The notes beneath the pieces were generated by a model that worked only from the letters and a program-made list of their open reading frames with translations, was not told the DNA's origin and ran no database searches. Below are positions 10,833-21,967 of a stretch of DNA of 64,000 bases, in pieces (the first letter of the stretch is position 1; each line of letters begins with the position of its first letter). This DNA is from Xanthostigma xanthostigma (lineage: Eukaryota > Arthropoda > Insecta > Raphidioptera > Raphidiidae), in contig OY754467.1 in assembly GCA_963575645.1 (NCBI GenBank), positions 3,782,001 through 3,846,000 on the forward strand, in the 5' to 3' direction. The translations under genes and the position numbers were made by a program.

Positions 10833-11309
10833 TGATTATAAAGTGAACACAGCTTCAATCACGCAATTAGTAAAAATTTCACTAATTCATGTTTAGAGAG
10901 TTAAGTATGATACCACAATCTGTCAAAATTGCACCTTCGTGCGATTTAAAAAAAAATAATAACAGTACAGTTCAAGCCTGTATCGTGAAAACCTAACCTC
11001 TTCTGCATATATACATGCAAGCACGCACCATGTCCGGTGTACGTAAGTACTTCGACACACCGATCATGTGATATGCGCTAAATTGCATTGAAATCAGACC
11101 TCGCGTTTTGCAATACTATAATAAATGCCGTGAACTATAGCGACGGAACCGCTGCCATACGGTTCTCTGTTGCTTTGTTTATTTACAATACAGACCCAAT
11201 AAGATAGAGCACGCAGGTAAAGCACCTTGTCAATTATTATACCGGCTGTGCATTAAGCACAGTGACGACAAAACAAAATGATGTCGATTTTTTTTGCATT
11301 ATCTATCTA
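10833..11309. other. Unassigned sequence
   Basis: No element ends, RNA genes or open frames worth naming were seen. Confidence 0.45.
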
Positions 11310-11891
11310 TCATATATATTAATACGTTAAGGCTAAGATTTTTGCCTCCCTTTTTAGAAAAAACCACACAATTTCTTCACATAAATTATAAATCATTTGA
11401 AAGATAATTGCTTGCTCTACTGACATCGACAACTAAAAAAAATTATTATTGCTTTTGTTTTTGTAAATTAATTAATTAACAGCAACGCTGAACAACATCT
11501 GCCATCTGACGGCTTTAATTTTGAAACAACATCAACACTTCGATCTGTCATCTGACCTTCATATTGTAAATACTGCATACTGCCATCTGACGGCTTTAAT
11601 TTTGAAACAGCGAGCAACGCTGAACAACGTCACAGCAATGCTGCAGGATGCCATCTGACGGCTTAGCTCAACGCTTTTGCTACTTGCGCCTCTATATGAC
11701 AATTTTAGTAAAATATTTCTTCGATCTGTCATCTGAGCTTCATATTGTAATACAACAAAAAGAAGAACGTTATAAGCAGTGTGCAAAATTAGAAACGAAT
11801 TGAATACCTGCAATCATATTTAAAAAATAATTTTGTAAAGTGATAATTATTATACTTATTTAGTGCGAATAATTCGCACAGGTCACTCTAG
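11310..11891 (+). mobile_element. Helitron family A, non-autonomous copy 1
   Basis: Starts TCATATATATTAATACG after an A. Ends with the hairpin GTGCGAA-TAA-TTCGCAC, then AGGTCACT and CTAG followed by T. All are diagnostic Helitron termini. The interior repeats CCATCTGACGGC and CTGTCATCTGA blocks. No Rep/helicase gene, so it relies on an autonomous partner. Apparent frames here recur only because the repeat recurs. Confidence 0.92.
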
Positions 11892-12228
11892 TACCAATAT
11901 ATAAAGCCGAAGAGTTTTTTTGTTTGGTTGAACGCGCTCATCTCAGGAACTACTGGATCGAATTGAATTTTTTTTTTTTTGGATAGCCCATTTATCGAGG
12001 AAGGGTATAGGCTCTATAATATCACGCTACGACCAATAGGAGCGGAGCATCAATGAAAAATGTAACTCAAAATTTGTCCGTCCGACAAAAACTTTTGAAC
12101 GGTAACATCGATCATCGTGAAATTTGGACACAACATTCATCTCGGTAAACTAAGATGAACGTGCGTACTCGTGTCTCTCCCCTCCATTCGTTCTTTTGTA
12201 CCCGGGTGAAACCGGGCGGGACCACAAG
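11887..12228 (+). mobile_element. Helitron family B copy 2, fused to Helitron A copy 1
   Basis: The 5' sequence TCTAGTACCAATATATAAAG overlaps the last bases of Helitron A copy 1. It then follows family B and ends at CCCGGGTGAAACCGGG and a degenerate ACAAG^T in place of CTAG^T. Confidence 0.75.
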
Positions 12229-12233
12229 TATTT

Positions 12234-12591
12234 CTATATAAAGAGAAAAGGTTAGTATTTTTGTTCGTAATGAATAAACTCAAAAACTACTGGACCAATT
12301 TTAAAAAGTCTTTCACTATTAGAATGCTACATTATCACTGAGTAACATATTGTTAATAGAGTTAAATTAGGGATCTCTACGAAAACTTCAATAATGTAGC
12401 CCAAATAAAAAGAATAAAAATCAAATAAAACTCAAAATTTGTTTGTCCGACAAAAACTTTTGAACGATAAGTGCGATCATCATGAAATTTAGACACAACA
12501 TTAATCTCGGTAAACTAATATGAACGTGCGTACTCAAGCCCCTCCCCCATTCGTTCTTTTGTGCCCGGATGGAGCCGGGACGGACCGCTAG
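12234..12591 (+). mobile_element. Helitron family B-related copy 3, diverged 5' half
   Basis: Directly follows copy 2. Its 3' end has the CCCGG/CCGGG hairpin and CTAG^T at 12588-12592. Its 5' half (TCTATATAAAGAGAAAAGG) differs from family B and marks a subfamily. Confidence 0.7.
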
Positions 12592-12729
12592 TTCTCTATA
12601 AAATAGCTATAAATGTACGCAGGCCGCGTTAGGTTAAACTCGGAGCCTTGTGCAATTGAAACTATATAAGAGAGGTTTAAAGATTTATCGTTTTTAGCCA
12701 TTAATTCGTAGTGATATTGTTTGAAAAAA

Positions 12730-12801
12730 ATTGTTTGTTTGTAAAGTCGGTTTACGGACGATAGTTTTACGTGATAACGTATTCCGTAATACATAACCTA
12801 A
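12730..12801 (+). mobile_element. Family E, left-end fragment
   Basis: About 70 bp of the family E left end (GTAAAGTCGGTTTACGG through TAACCTAA), cut off where a short family X fragment (CCAAAATTTGGTTTC) begins. Confidence 0.65.
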
Positions 12802-13139
12802 ACCTCCCAAAATTTGGTTTCAATCCGCTTATCCTTGGTGTCGGAATGATAAGAAATGTCAAAAGTGACGTTTGCAACTGTCAAAGTATTATGTTCTAAT
12901 AATAATTAGTTATTCCAATACTTAACTTAGAAGGCGTTGCATTTCACAAAATACTAATGTCAAAAAATTGAATTAAACATTAGAAATGCAGCCGTTTTCA
13001 TGTTGCATTTATACAGCTATTTTTCTATATAAATTTGTATAAAAAAACTGTTTAGGTAAATTCTGTTATACGAAATCTATGTAAAATGTTCTCCTCTTTC
13101 GTTTAAGACTGGTTTCAAACCGATCTGATTTAAATTGAG
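12802..13139. other. Unassigned sequence
   Basis: After a short reverse fragment of family X (to about 12835) nothing recognisable was seen. Confidence 0.45.
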
Positions 13140-13308
13140 CGAGAAATTAGCAAAAAGCACGCACAGGGTCAGGCGGAACGTTACGCGTTACGCGTTACGA
13201 ACGTTAGGATTTAGGAACGTTACACTTTTTCGTGCATGCAGCCGGTGTTTTATCAATTTATAAGATTGGTGATTCATCAATTTATAAGACGTTATCACGT
13301 CAAAAAAG
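13140..13308 (+). mobile_element. Family E, right-end fragment
   Basis: Carries GCACGCACAGGGTCAGGCGG through ACGTTATCACGTCAA, the right half of family E. An extra duplicated CGTTACGCGTTACG appears in the middle. Confidence 0.7.
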
Positions 13309-13655
13309 AAGGGCGAAGCTCCTGGTGGGGTCTCATCAATGTCCCGCCAAGGTCAACAAATTCCAACCGGAACTGTACTCGAAGCAGTAAGTCCGCATCT
13401 TTGGAACTATTTTGCACAAACTTCGATCAGAGACAACTCGATCAGATTTTATTATGTCAAAATCAATACAACACCTAGTATATAAATATGATAAAAGGGG
13501 ATCACTGACTCACTCAACTCAACTCCGCCGACGCACCAGCTGCTACTGTTTCTCTGTGAATATTGCAGACACGCGCCCGTCGCTCTGACCAGACTTAAGA
13601 GGTGTACACAACGGGAACAAGTTTTTTTTTTTTAACATAAATTTTCAATAAAAAA
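13309..13655. other. Unassigned sequence
   Basis: Moderately GC-rich. A stretch near 13500-13600 has CACTCAACTCAACTCCG but no frame or promoter I can support. Confidence 0.4.
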
Positions 13656-13866
13656 TTGGTTGTCTGTAAAGTCGGTTTACGGACGACAGTTTTACGCGAT
13701 AACGTATACCGTAATACATAACCTAAATTTTAGTAGCTGTCAAACTTGGGCCGAAGCCTACTGCGCTCTCGCTTGCACGCACAGGGTCAGGCGGAACGTT
13801 AGGAACGTTACACTTTTTCGTGCGTGCAGCTGGTGTTTCATCAATTTATAAGACGTTATCACGTCA
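13656..13866 (+). mobile_element. Family E, internally deleted copy
   Basis: Both family E ends are present, but the middle is reduced to about 210 bp, against 594 bp in copy 1. Confidence 0.75.
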
Positions 13867-14185
13867 AAAATGAAAAAAAATAATAAATTCATTTAAAAAT
13901 AATAACATTTTGAGGTTGGAGCCAATTTAATTCAAAATACGACTTACGAGAAATTAATTTTACAAATTGTAATTTTCTAGATTTTAACAAAACTAATTAA
14001 TTATGCAAGATGGACAAGCTGTACACACTTGTATTAGTTACAGGGTGAAATTTAGTTAGAGGGCGATATTTAGTCACTAGAATTTCGTTACTTAACGGTG
14101 CGAAATTTAGTTACACGGTGGAATTTAGTTGACAGAGCATACTACAATTTCGCTTAAATGTATGATATGATTTATCATATCATAC
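13867..14185. other. Unassigned AT-rich sequence
   Basis: Contains repeated AATTTAGTTA/AATTTAGTCA motifs at 14050-14130 and a short palindrome ATGATATGATTTATCATATC near 14162. Otherwise nothing recognised. Confidence 0.45.
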
Positions 14186-14747
14186 ATTTTTTTATATAAT
14201 AATGGTATAATTTTCATAACGGCTTATTTTTTTTTTTTTTTTTTATCTTAAATTACGTGCTCAGCAACTTTGGCTATATGCACGAAAAGTTGTTGAAATA
14301 CAACCACTCATATACATAGGTAAGTACTAAAATATAAATATGGAATTAAAAAGGTAAGTAATAATAATAGTTTGCATAATATTGATAAATAGGGTATTAA
14401 GTAATTTGATAACGGCTTATTATTCTATTTATTTTTTCAAGAAAGTTTCGTTAAAATTTTTTTTTCTAAGCTTTATAGTTTCGGAAATATTTTGAAAATA
14501 AAAAAAAATCAGCCGCTCTTTTTTTTGGATCTGTCAGAAATAAACTAGATGCTTTGATTAATTTTTACATGACGTGGAACATATTCTGCAGGTAACCATG
14601 GCGACGAAAAGCAAATATCATATTGAATACTAACCATTACCCGCGTCATCTCACGCGATATCAAAAATTTTATTCTCTTTATTATAATCAAATGTCAACA
14701 TTTTTGAAGTTGGAATGGTCCCGTCGCCCAATTGGCTGGAATTTTTT
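14186..14747 (+). mobile_element. Family X copy 4, 5'-truncated
   Basis: Begins inside family X and ends with GTCGCCCAATTGGCTGG. Interrupted at 14229-14408 by a small insert. Confidence 0.75.
14229..14408 (-). mobile_element. 180-bp poly(A)-tailed insertion with 13-bp target duplication
   Basis: Flanked by ATAACGGCTTATT at 14216-14228 and 14409-14421. This sequence occurs once in other family X copies. The insert begins with a T run (a poly(A) tail on the minus strand), then unique sequence containing ATGAGTGGTTGT on the minus strand. Such structure indicates a retroposed RNA, such as a SINE or small retrocopy. Its source is not recognised. Confidence 0.65.
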
Positions 14748-15187
14748 TCTTTAAATACATCTCTGCAACTAGTCCTAAATTTAATTAATTAATCTATTCA
14801 CAAATTCCAGGGGTTCCACGACGGTTATTTCTTTTTTTTTATCCACACGTGTACATGTGTTACGATCGCATCCAAAATGAAAAGTTGATATGCAATGTGT
14901 ATTTTATGTTCCAAAATATTATACCTATATACATTTTAAAGCAACTAGAGCTAACCCATAAACTAACCCCTAACTACACTGTTATTAATATTTCTCCGAT
15001 ACCTGCTTGCAATGTTGAGATAACTGAAATGCAGAACACGATTTCAGTTAAATTAAACTCTGGAAACACACGTCATAACTTTGCACATACATATTCTGTT
15101 TATTTTACAATTGAGTACGAGCTTTAAACTTATTGATCAAGTTGAACTTCGAACGCGCAACTAGTTGAAGTTGCATAGATTACCAAT
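14748..15187. other. Unassigned; contains a 92-codon open frame of unknown value
   Basis: The plus-strand frame at 14849-15127 has no recognisable domain or signal and sits in AT-rich DNA. I regard it as chance. Confidence 0.4.
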
Positions 15188-15550
15188 ACCCCGCACAACC
15201 CTTATGGGATTTGGTTCTCGGATAAATTGCTCGAAAATGGTTTTATTTTATAGTTTAAAGGTCACTAAGAAAAAGTGTCCATGAGCGCATAGCCTAAAAA
15301 CCAATAGATTTTTAGTTACAAATATATGTTTAGCGAGATTTTAGATATAGGAATACCCATTGAATTGACAAACATGTTCTATGTTCAACGTTTATGATTT
15401 TTTTAGAAATAGAAACTTAGTCAAAAACTAGGTAATGTTGTAAGCAGTCGTCCTTTATAAAATAATAATGTCATATTCTAGAGCTTAGGATTTTTTAAGA
15501 ATGTAAATTCAATGGATATCCCTGTATCTAAAATTTCGCTAAACATATTA
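15188..15550. mobile_element. Fold-back family K, truncated copy 1
   Basis: Left arm opens CGCACAACCCTTATGGGAT and includes AAGTGTCCAT and ACCCATTGAATT. The right arm is present only from AATTCAATGGATAT to the AACATATT block. The intact palindrome is at 55090-55615. Confidence 0.7.
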
Positions 15551-15706
15551 TCTGTCAGTCGATGCCTTAAAATGGCGGAAACGGCGTAAACATGTTAGTT
15601 TCGTCCGAAAAAAAAAGTTTTACTTCAAAAATGTTCTTTTTCTGTCTAATAACACTAAGCTAAAAAATATAAAAATATAAAATCTCAAACAGCTGAAGTG
15701 TACATA

Positions 15707-16802
15707 CAGTATGTAAACGCGTAGGGAAATTAGCATTGGGAAAAAATACTTGGATCAGAGTTAGCCATGACTGCATTAATTGTTATTTCTATTGAATTAT
15801 CGTGGTAATCTTGAGGATTTCTGTTTTATTTTGATTTATTTTTATTTTACTTGGCTTTTTTAATAATAAAAAGCTCTTATAAATCAATATTTTAATTTTT
15901 TTTGTACAAAAATAATACAAAAAAACAACGCCATCTGTTAGGAAACATTTCATTCAAAAATTGTCTGACTGGTATGACGTATGCGCGTTGGTAAATCAGT
16001 GACTCAATGTCTTTAGGTTCAACACGAATAGGCGGAGATATTTGATCTCGCACCATATTTAATTATTTTTGGTAATTTAATGTCCCATTAATAAAAAAAG
16101 TCCGATTATTTTGTAATCATTTGAATATTTTCTTCGGTAGTATACACATTCATTTTGCAAAAGAATATTATCTGTCAAATTGAAAAACAAGATTTCAAGG
16201 CTCACTCTGATCCAGTCATTTTTTCCCAATGTTAACTTTCCTATGTGCACAATACTGTGCGATCGGCGAAAGAAGACCGGTGGGGAAAGGGCAAGAAGTC
16301 GCTGATGTGTTCCCAAATTATCAGAATTCATAGGCGGCGCATAGCAAGGCATGCAGACAATGTATAGCTTTAAATTTTAAGGCATTATTTTGAGCCTCTA
16401 ACTCGCACATTTTAATAACATTCGCTATGACCTCCCTAGCGCCACTTCTAACTGTTTTTCCCTTTTTACTTTCCATTTTGATGATATTCAGACAACACCT
16501 CTCAACTTAGTCCGTGGACGCACGCCTATGTACTGTCTGGTGTATGATTTTTTTGTACTGTTAGCATGTGTCGCTGTATAGTCGTACGGCTATAGCAATA
16601 GTACAATTATCGCGATAACACAATTGTTAAACGTTTGGTCGACTGGACTCCCTTATTGCATAGAAGCGGTTCCAGGATCATTACCTTTTACTAATATTAT
16701 GTAATATAAAATACATGTGCGCTCTTCTGCAATAAGGTCATAGGATTACATTCCATAGACCGGTCGTCTTTTAAAAATCCAACAGTACGTGTTTACATAC
16801 TG
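15707..16802. mobile_element. Tc1/IS630-like DNA transposon remnant
   Basis: Ends are CAGTATGTAAAC and GTTTACATACTG, flanked by TA (15705-15706 and 16803-16804). The interior also has an inner inverted repeat (GCATTGGGAAAAAATACTTG and its inverse near 16205-16240). A transposase N-terminal fragment remains on the minus strand. At 1,096 bp it is too short and too broken to be autonomous. Confidence 0.75.
16321..16476 (-). pseudogene. Transposase N-terminal remnant (IS630/Tc1-type family, insect)
   Basis: A 51-codon frame starts at the ATG ending at 16476 and contains RSGAREVIANVIKMCE. From memory, an R-S-G-A-R-E-hydrophobic start followed by an asparagine-valine helix resembles the N-terminus of a common lepidopteran DDE transposase with a helix-turn-helix start. 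The frame stops at 16321 and no DDE catalytic core follows. The host element has TA-flanked CAGTATG ends, which agrees with this superfamily. Family assignment is from recalled motif similarity and needs a search. The longer overlapping minus-strand frame at 16077-16352 has no recognised domain. Confidence 0.5.
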
Positions 16803-16804
16803 TA

Positions 16805-17440
16805 TAACATTATACATTGTTTAAAAATTTATAAAAAAATACAGTGTAATTTCTAACGATACAAAAAATATAAAATGTACAAAGAGAGAATAAAAAAAAA
16901 AGGAAACCGACTTCCCATACAGTTGCTATATCGTGTTTCAGCTTCCGCTCTGTTACGTTAATAAAACATGCTTCTTTCTCTCTTTTCTGAAGTTCATCTT
17001 TCTCAGATTATTTAATAAAATGTGTCATAAAAAACTCTAAGCAAAACTTTTAGCAACTAGATAACTTATTTACTAATGTATTGAACGTTCAAGATATAAA
17101 AAAAAACAACGACGGTACGTTCATGAGCGTTGGGACTGGATTTGTAATTAAATTTTTTTTTTATTTAATAATCTTGAAAACTGCTTTACGAATTATTATA
17201 AAAAATTAATAATCTCAAAATTTGCATTACAGATTATTTTTAAAAAATCATTATTCTAAAGTGCGACTTATGTTTGAAAAATGTTAATTCCAAAATTTCG
17301 ACTAAGTACAATTTATTTTAAAAAAATAATTGTAAAATTAGCATACGCAAATTTTTTTCAAAACTTCCTGATTATTATCTTTAAAAAATAGGCCGCCATT
17401 ATATAACATGGCATAATATATGCGAATTATAGAATTTTTT
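16805..17440. other. AT-rich sequence with degenerate short-period repeats
   Basis: From about 17150 the pattern 'AAAATTATTATTTTTAAAAAAT then a TAC/GCA-containing spacer' recurs roughly every 55-65 bp. It resumes after the family E insertions at 18181-18240, so family E went into an old decayed tandem repeat. No genes. Confidence 0.45.
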
Positions 17441-18020
17441 TTGACGTGATAACGTCTTATAAATTGATGAATCACCAATCTTATAAATTGATAAAACACC
17501 GGCTGCATGCACGAAAAAGTGTAACGTTCCTAACGTTCCTAGCGTTCCGCCTGACCCTGTGCGTGCTTTTCTCGAAAACGGCCCTAACGATTTGGATGAA
17601 ATTTACTGAGGAGGGATTTTGGGGGGCAAAAAATCGTTTTAGCTAGGTCTCATCTCTCGAAAAAATCGTTTTCATACAAATTTTATCATTATAAAAATCA
17701 ATTTTTTGACGTATGAAAATACTTAAATATTGTAAGTAGGTTTTGGAATTTTATATAAACAATGAAATAATTGTTTTCAAAATATTATGACAGTTAATCT
17801 TTGAGACTTAAAATAAATACGAAAGAAAGAAAGTTAAAAAAAACAATTATATTATAGGTGGTAAGTAATTTTAATAAATAAAATTAACCTAAATTTGAAG
17901 CAAAAGATGCAATATCATAGATTCGAATTATTATAATTATTATATAAATTTAGGTTATGTATTACGGAATGCGTTATCACGTAAAACTATCGTCCGTAAA
18001 CCGACTTTACAGACAACCAA
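17441..18020 (-). mobile_element. Family E, full copy in reverse
   Basis: Starts TTGACGTGATAACGTC and ends CAGACAACCAA. It mirrors copy 1 at 8414-9007 with small differences. Confidence 0.8.
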
Positions 18021-18026
18021 TTTTTT

Positions 18027-18179
18027 TTGACGTGATAACGTCTTATAAATTGATGAAACACCGGCTGCATGCACGAAAAAGTGTCACGTTCCGAAATGTG
18101 TCACATTCCGCCTGACCTTCGAGCGGAATACGTTATCACGTAAAACTATCGTCCGTAAACCGACTTTACAGACAACCAA
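18027..18179 (-). mobile_element. Family E, short deleted copy in tandem
   Basis: Begins six bases after the previous copy in the same orientation. It has both ends but a much shorter core. Tandem same-strand copies suggest replication slippage or insertion into the T-rich end. Confidence 0.75.
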
Positions 18180-18275
18180 TTTTTTTTAAATAATCTGTGA
18201 TACAAATTTTTGGGCAATTATTTTTTTAAATAATCCGTAGTGTAGACGACAGTATATTAAATTGCAATAATATAT

Positions 18276-18392
18276 TGCGCAACTAGTGCGATAAGTTGTC
18301 GATTGCCCACTCGAGCGGATAAACAGCCGCTGTGTTTGTGCGCCCAACTCCGCTCTCGTTGACAATCAACAACTTACCGCACTAGTTGCACA
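18276..18392. mobile_element. Small inverted-repeat MITE
   Basis: Arms of about 27 bp, TGCGCAACTAGTGCGATAAG on the left and CTTACCGCACTAGTTGCA on the right, bound a GC-richer core of about 60 bp. No coding sequence. Confidence 0.65.
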
Positions 18393-18560
18393 CACCATTT
18401 TTATTAAAAATGAAGGGCAAGTATAGGTACTACCCAATTGCTTCACTGTACTATAATCTGATTTTTGGGACAAAATGGAGCCTAGCTCTTTACCGTGATG
18501 AGTCAGTAAGTCAGTATCTAAGTCAGTGAATCAGAGTGGTATTTCGTTTGTATATATATA

Positions 18561-19342
18561 CAGTATGGTTTTTTAAAAACCGAACACCTGATTTATTCCC
18601 TTAGGTTGCATTCAAAGGAATTTTACTCCCTGTAATAATCTTCATAGTTTCAGGGGGGAAATCGATTGCCGGATTTTTTTATGACCTAGTGCATTTCGGT
18701 GCAGTGCAATGCATTTGCACTAAATTTTTTTAAATGGGGACCCCGTTTTTTTTGCAGTTTCTGATTTTTTATGAAAAAATAAACACTTTTTGTCGCGGAT
18801 ATTTAAATAAAAAACGCGAGTCTGACCGGATAACCGCTCAAAATTATGCCACGCACGAAATCGTTTTTCGACGCGTCGAATCCAAGTTTCCGGGTATTTA
18901 CCTTGCCTGTGTTGTAGGAAAACAATCAAAACAATATATGGAAGGAGAAATAAGGTTATGATAGAATAAGAATACGATTTGTTTATTATAGATGATTATT
19001 TCTCCTTCTTCCTTGATATTTTCATCTTGTTTTGATTGTCAAATACCCGGAAACTTGGATTCGACGCGTCGAAACATTTCGTGCGTGGCATAATTTTGAG
19101 CGGTTATCCGGTCAGACTCGCGTTTTTTATTTAAATATCCGGGACAAAAAGTGTTTATTTTTTCATAAAAAATCAGAAACTGCAAAAAAAAACGGGGTCC
19201 CCATTTAAAAAAAATGAATCATAAAAAAATCCGGCAATCGATTTCCCCCCTGAAACTATGAAGATTATTACAGGGGGTAAAATTCCTTTGAATGCAACCT
19301 AAGGGAATAAATCAGGTGTTCGGTTTTTAAAAAACCATACTG
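18561..19342. mobile_element. Long-arm fold-back element with TA-flanked CAGTATGG ends
   Basis: Ends CAGTATGGTTTTTTAAAAA and its inverse, flanked by TA, as in Tc1/mariner insertions. Arms run for about 350 bp each (left 18561-18912, right 18990-19342), around a core of about 75 bp. The left arm has an extra block of about 38 bp near 18683-18722 rich in GTGCA that the right arm lacks. Frames of 69-75 codons on both strands are products of the long arms. Confidence 0.85.
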
Positions 19343-19601
19343 TATATACATATTATATATAGATAAGCAAGTGTGTATGTGCGTACAGACAATGTGAAAT
19401 TAACCTTGTTGCGGTCTTATCTTATAATTAATTACTCTGATATCTTAGACGCCTGGCACCAGTTATAAACCTGTAGGTACCTATTTTCCTAGTAGTTGGA
19501 AGCTAAGGTGTGAATCAATATACAAGGTGTCATATTTACACGAGCCCAACTCCATTATTGTACACTGAGAAAAATATTATTCGAGGCAAGCATTTGGTTT
19601 G

Positions 19602-19751
19602 TATATGTCGCCGGGATATTGTCAAACCCGTGATATTATAATTTCACTTAGTGAAATTATAATATCACGAATCTTTGTCAATCGTGATATTGTAATTTCA
19701 CTAGTGAAATTACAAAATCACGGATTTGACAATATCCCGGCGACATATATA
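19602..19751. mobile_element. 150-bp palindromic MITE with nested palindromes
   Basis: Ends ATATGTCGCCGGGATATTG and its inverse. Inside are two self-complementary units of about 39 bp, each built on AATTTCAC and GTGAAATT. The whole could extrude as a branched cruciform. No coding role. Confidence 0.8.
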
Positions 19752-19756
19752 TCTAT

Positions 19757-20173
19757 CTTAAAAAAAAAAAACTTTGGAGAAGTAAAAACTTCGTTCTGTG
19801 CTAAATTCAAAAGCTTGAAGCGACTGGATCTCAAGATTGTAACTAAAAAAAAAATGAATTTCAAGGCAGACAAGGAATTCCAACCTCGAAATTCTGTGCT
19901 TATTAAAGCTACAAGAGCAACAGCAAAAAAAAATGCAAAGACAGCTTTCGCATAACTCCTTTAGTTACCACTAAAAAAACGCCGTCTGTGCACTTTTTTT
20001 TGCTGTTGCTCTTGTAGCTTTTATAAGCACTGAATTTCGAGGTTGGATTTCAATTCCTTGTCTGCCTCGAAATTATTATTTTTTTATGTAATAATCTTGA
20101 GATCCAGTCGCCTCAAGTTTTTGAATTTAGCACAGAACGAAGTTTTTACTTCTCCGAAGTTTTTTTTTTAAGA
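19757..20173. mobile_element. Fold-back element, about 185-bp arms
   Basis: Left arm 19757-19945 and right arm 19990-20173 are inverted (AGAAGTAAAAACTTCGTTCT and its mirror; GCAACAGCAAAAAAA mirrored as TTTTTTTGCTGTTGC). The 118-codon frame at 19599-19955 runs through the preceding MITE and this left arm, so it is not a gene. Confidence 0.8.
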
Positions 20174-20193
20174 TTTCAAGTGTCTGACTTCAA

Positions 20194-20400
20194 GAATGAC
20201 GTCATGTTGGTTTGTGGGCGTTTGTTCAAGTCGCCCACGTGACAAGATACTGCTTCTTGATTGGTTCTTGCTCATACCTAGCAGCGGAGCTAGGAAGGAA
20301 AATAGCCCCTGTTCTAATTTTAAAACCTATCTTGTGAGCCCGCAGCTTCGTACCCAGCCCGGTCAGCAGATCTCCAAGCGGAGTTTCTAGCCTCTAGTCA
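20194..20400 (+). mobile_element. Family D, truncated copy 1
   Basis: Shares TGACGTCATGTTGGTTTGTG, GCCCACGTGACAAGATACTG and AAATAGCCCC with copies at 23916, 32640 and 53970. The terminal repeat seen in copy 2 is missing. Confidence 0.7.
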
Positions 20401-20896
20401 TCGGTAGCTAGTCTGAACTGAGCTCGCTAAACGGCCAAAGTTATCAGCGTCTACTAGACGCCTAAAGACATCGTACACCCGGTATATAACATATAAATAT
20501 AATTAGTAGCTATATTTAAATCGTATACGCAAAGAACTGATTATTAACGACTATCCACACTCCGCGTTGCGCTTTAACAACGAATTACAATGTGCTTTCG
20601 TATGTTAAATCGTTTTCTTGTTTTGCGGTGTTTCTAGAGTACCTACGCCTATTTTCACGTCGTACTTACATACACACTTGGCACCGGCATGAACATGGTC
20701 ACACATACATATATCAGTGGGCACAAGGAAAAGTGGCGTATAGCCAGTGGCATAACCTGAGTTCCGTGGCAAATTCATCGGATGGAGCCCCCCATACTAT
20801 AAAACAGCTTCACGTTGTAGTTTCATCTTTATAAATCGCGAAATAAAATAGATATTTGCAGTATAATCCGTGTATATTCTTGAGTTAATACCTAAC
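20401..20896. other. Unassigned sequence
   Basis: Nothing recognised. The 80-codon plus frame at 20592-20834 has no known motif. Confidence 0.4.
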
Positions 20897-20900
20897 TTAA

Positions 20901-21466
20901 GGTAGTTTGGTAGCCAAATGACTTAAACTTGACCCTACATTTTTTTATATTTATTCAAAAGATTATAATTAAAGACACCTACAGAAAAAGAATCAGATTT
21001 TTTTACCACACCGTTTAAGAGATATAATTAGTTAAAGTTATGCAAAAATACACGAGCCCTTATGAGTGTCCTTGTTCAATAACTCCGGAAATTGAGGGTT
21101 TGTAAAAAATTGACAAACTTGACCCCACCAAAAAAACTTTTTAACGGATAGAACGATGTCTGAAATACACACTGCAAAAATTTCAGAATAATTTATCACG
21201 TACTTTTGATTTTATTAATTTTTTAATACTGACATGTGGCCTCTATCTCTGTCGTTGTAGTGACAGTGACTAGTGACAGCTGAGTACTAATCAATTTATT
21301 AATAACATTACTATAATTATTTAATTATAATTCGCATTAAATTAAATCAAATAATTTTTTATGTATATTTTAATTAATTAATTATTATAGCATGATTTGG
21401 GTAATTATTTGAGGAAAAAAAAACAAAGTCATTTATTTGACTTGGGATTGCGGCTCCCAAACTACC
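20901..21466. mobile_element. TTAA-flanked MITE, second family (piggyBac-like)
   Basis: Flanked by TTAA at 20897-20900 and 21467-21470. Ends GGTAGTTTGGTAGCC and GGCTCCCAAACTACC match at 14 of 15 positions. The 566-bp interior is AT-rich with CTTGACCC motifs and no transposase. Confidence 0.8.
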
Positions 21467-21470
21467 TTAA

Positions 21471-21967
21471 AAATAAAAATAGTATGATTTGAGTGGATAA
21501 AACTTCCGCGCTTCGTGAACCAAAACAGAAGGAAAAATCACAAAAAATCGTACATAAGCCATTTTACTTTACGATATATTTACACTTAAATATAACTGTT
21601 TTTGTATTATTATCAGCTGACACAATGAAATATTGCTGAAATAGGTAGGCAAGCTAAATGTAGCTATCCTATCTGAGTTGGTTTGTACGTACGTATGTAT
21701 TGTTTGTAGCTTGGCAATGTATTATTAGGGTTGGCCGTGATAAATTGTTGTGAAAATTGTGTTAACGTAAAGGTTAACACACAAATTAAGCAAATCGGAA
21801 ATTTTTTTCTTGCCTTTTAAATTTATATCTTTTAACACCTTCACGAATTAATGGTCGAAATAATGTTGACAAATATTACTTTCACAAAAAAATGCTGTCC
21901 CCGTCAAAAAATTAATTTGTTAAAAACTTTTACGGTTGTTTGATCAGTACGTTGAGAGTCATAATCA
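21471..21967. other. Unassigned sequence
   Basis: No gene, RNA or repeat boundary recognised. Confidence 0.45.

Noticed and set aside
11559..11813. 84-codon frame repeated at 28906-29124 and, in reverse, near 61166-61417
   Set aside because: Its recurrence is due to Helitron A copies. In copies 2 and 4 the frame is disrupted or absent, so it is not a conserved protein.
19599..19955. 118-codon basic, lysine-rich open frame
   Set aside because: It runs across a palindromic MITE and one arm of a separate fold-back, so it cannot be an inherited gene.
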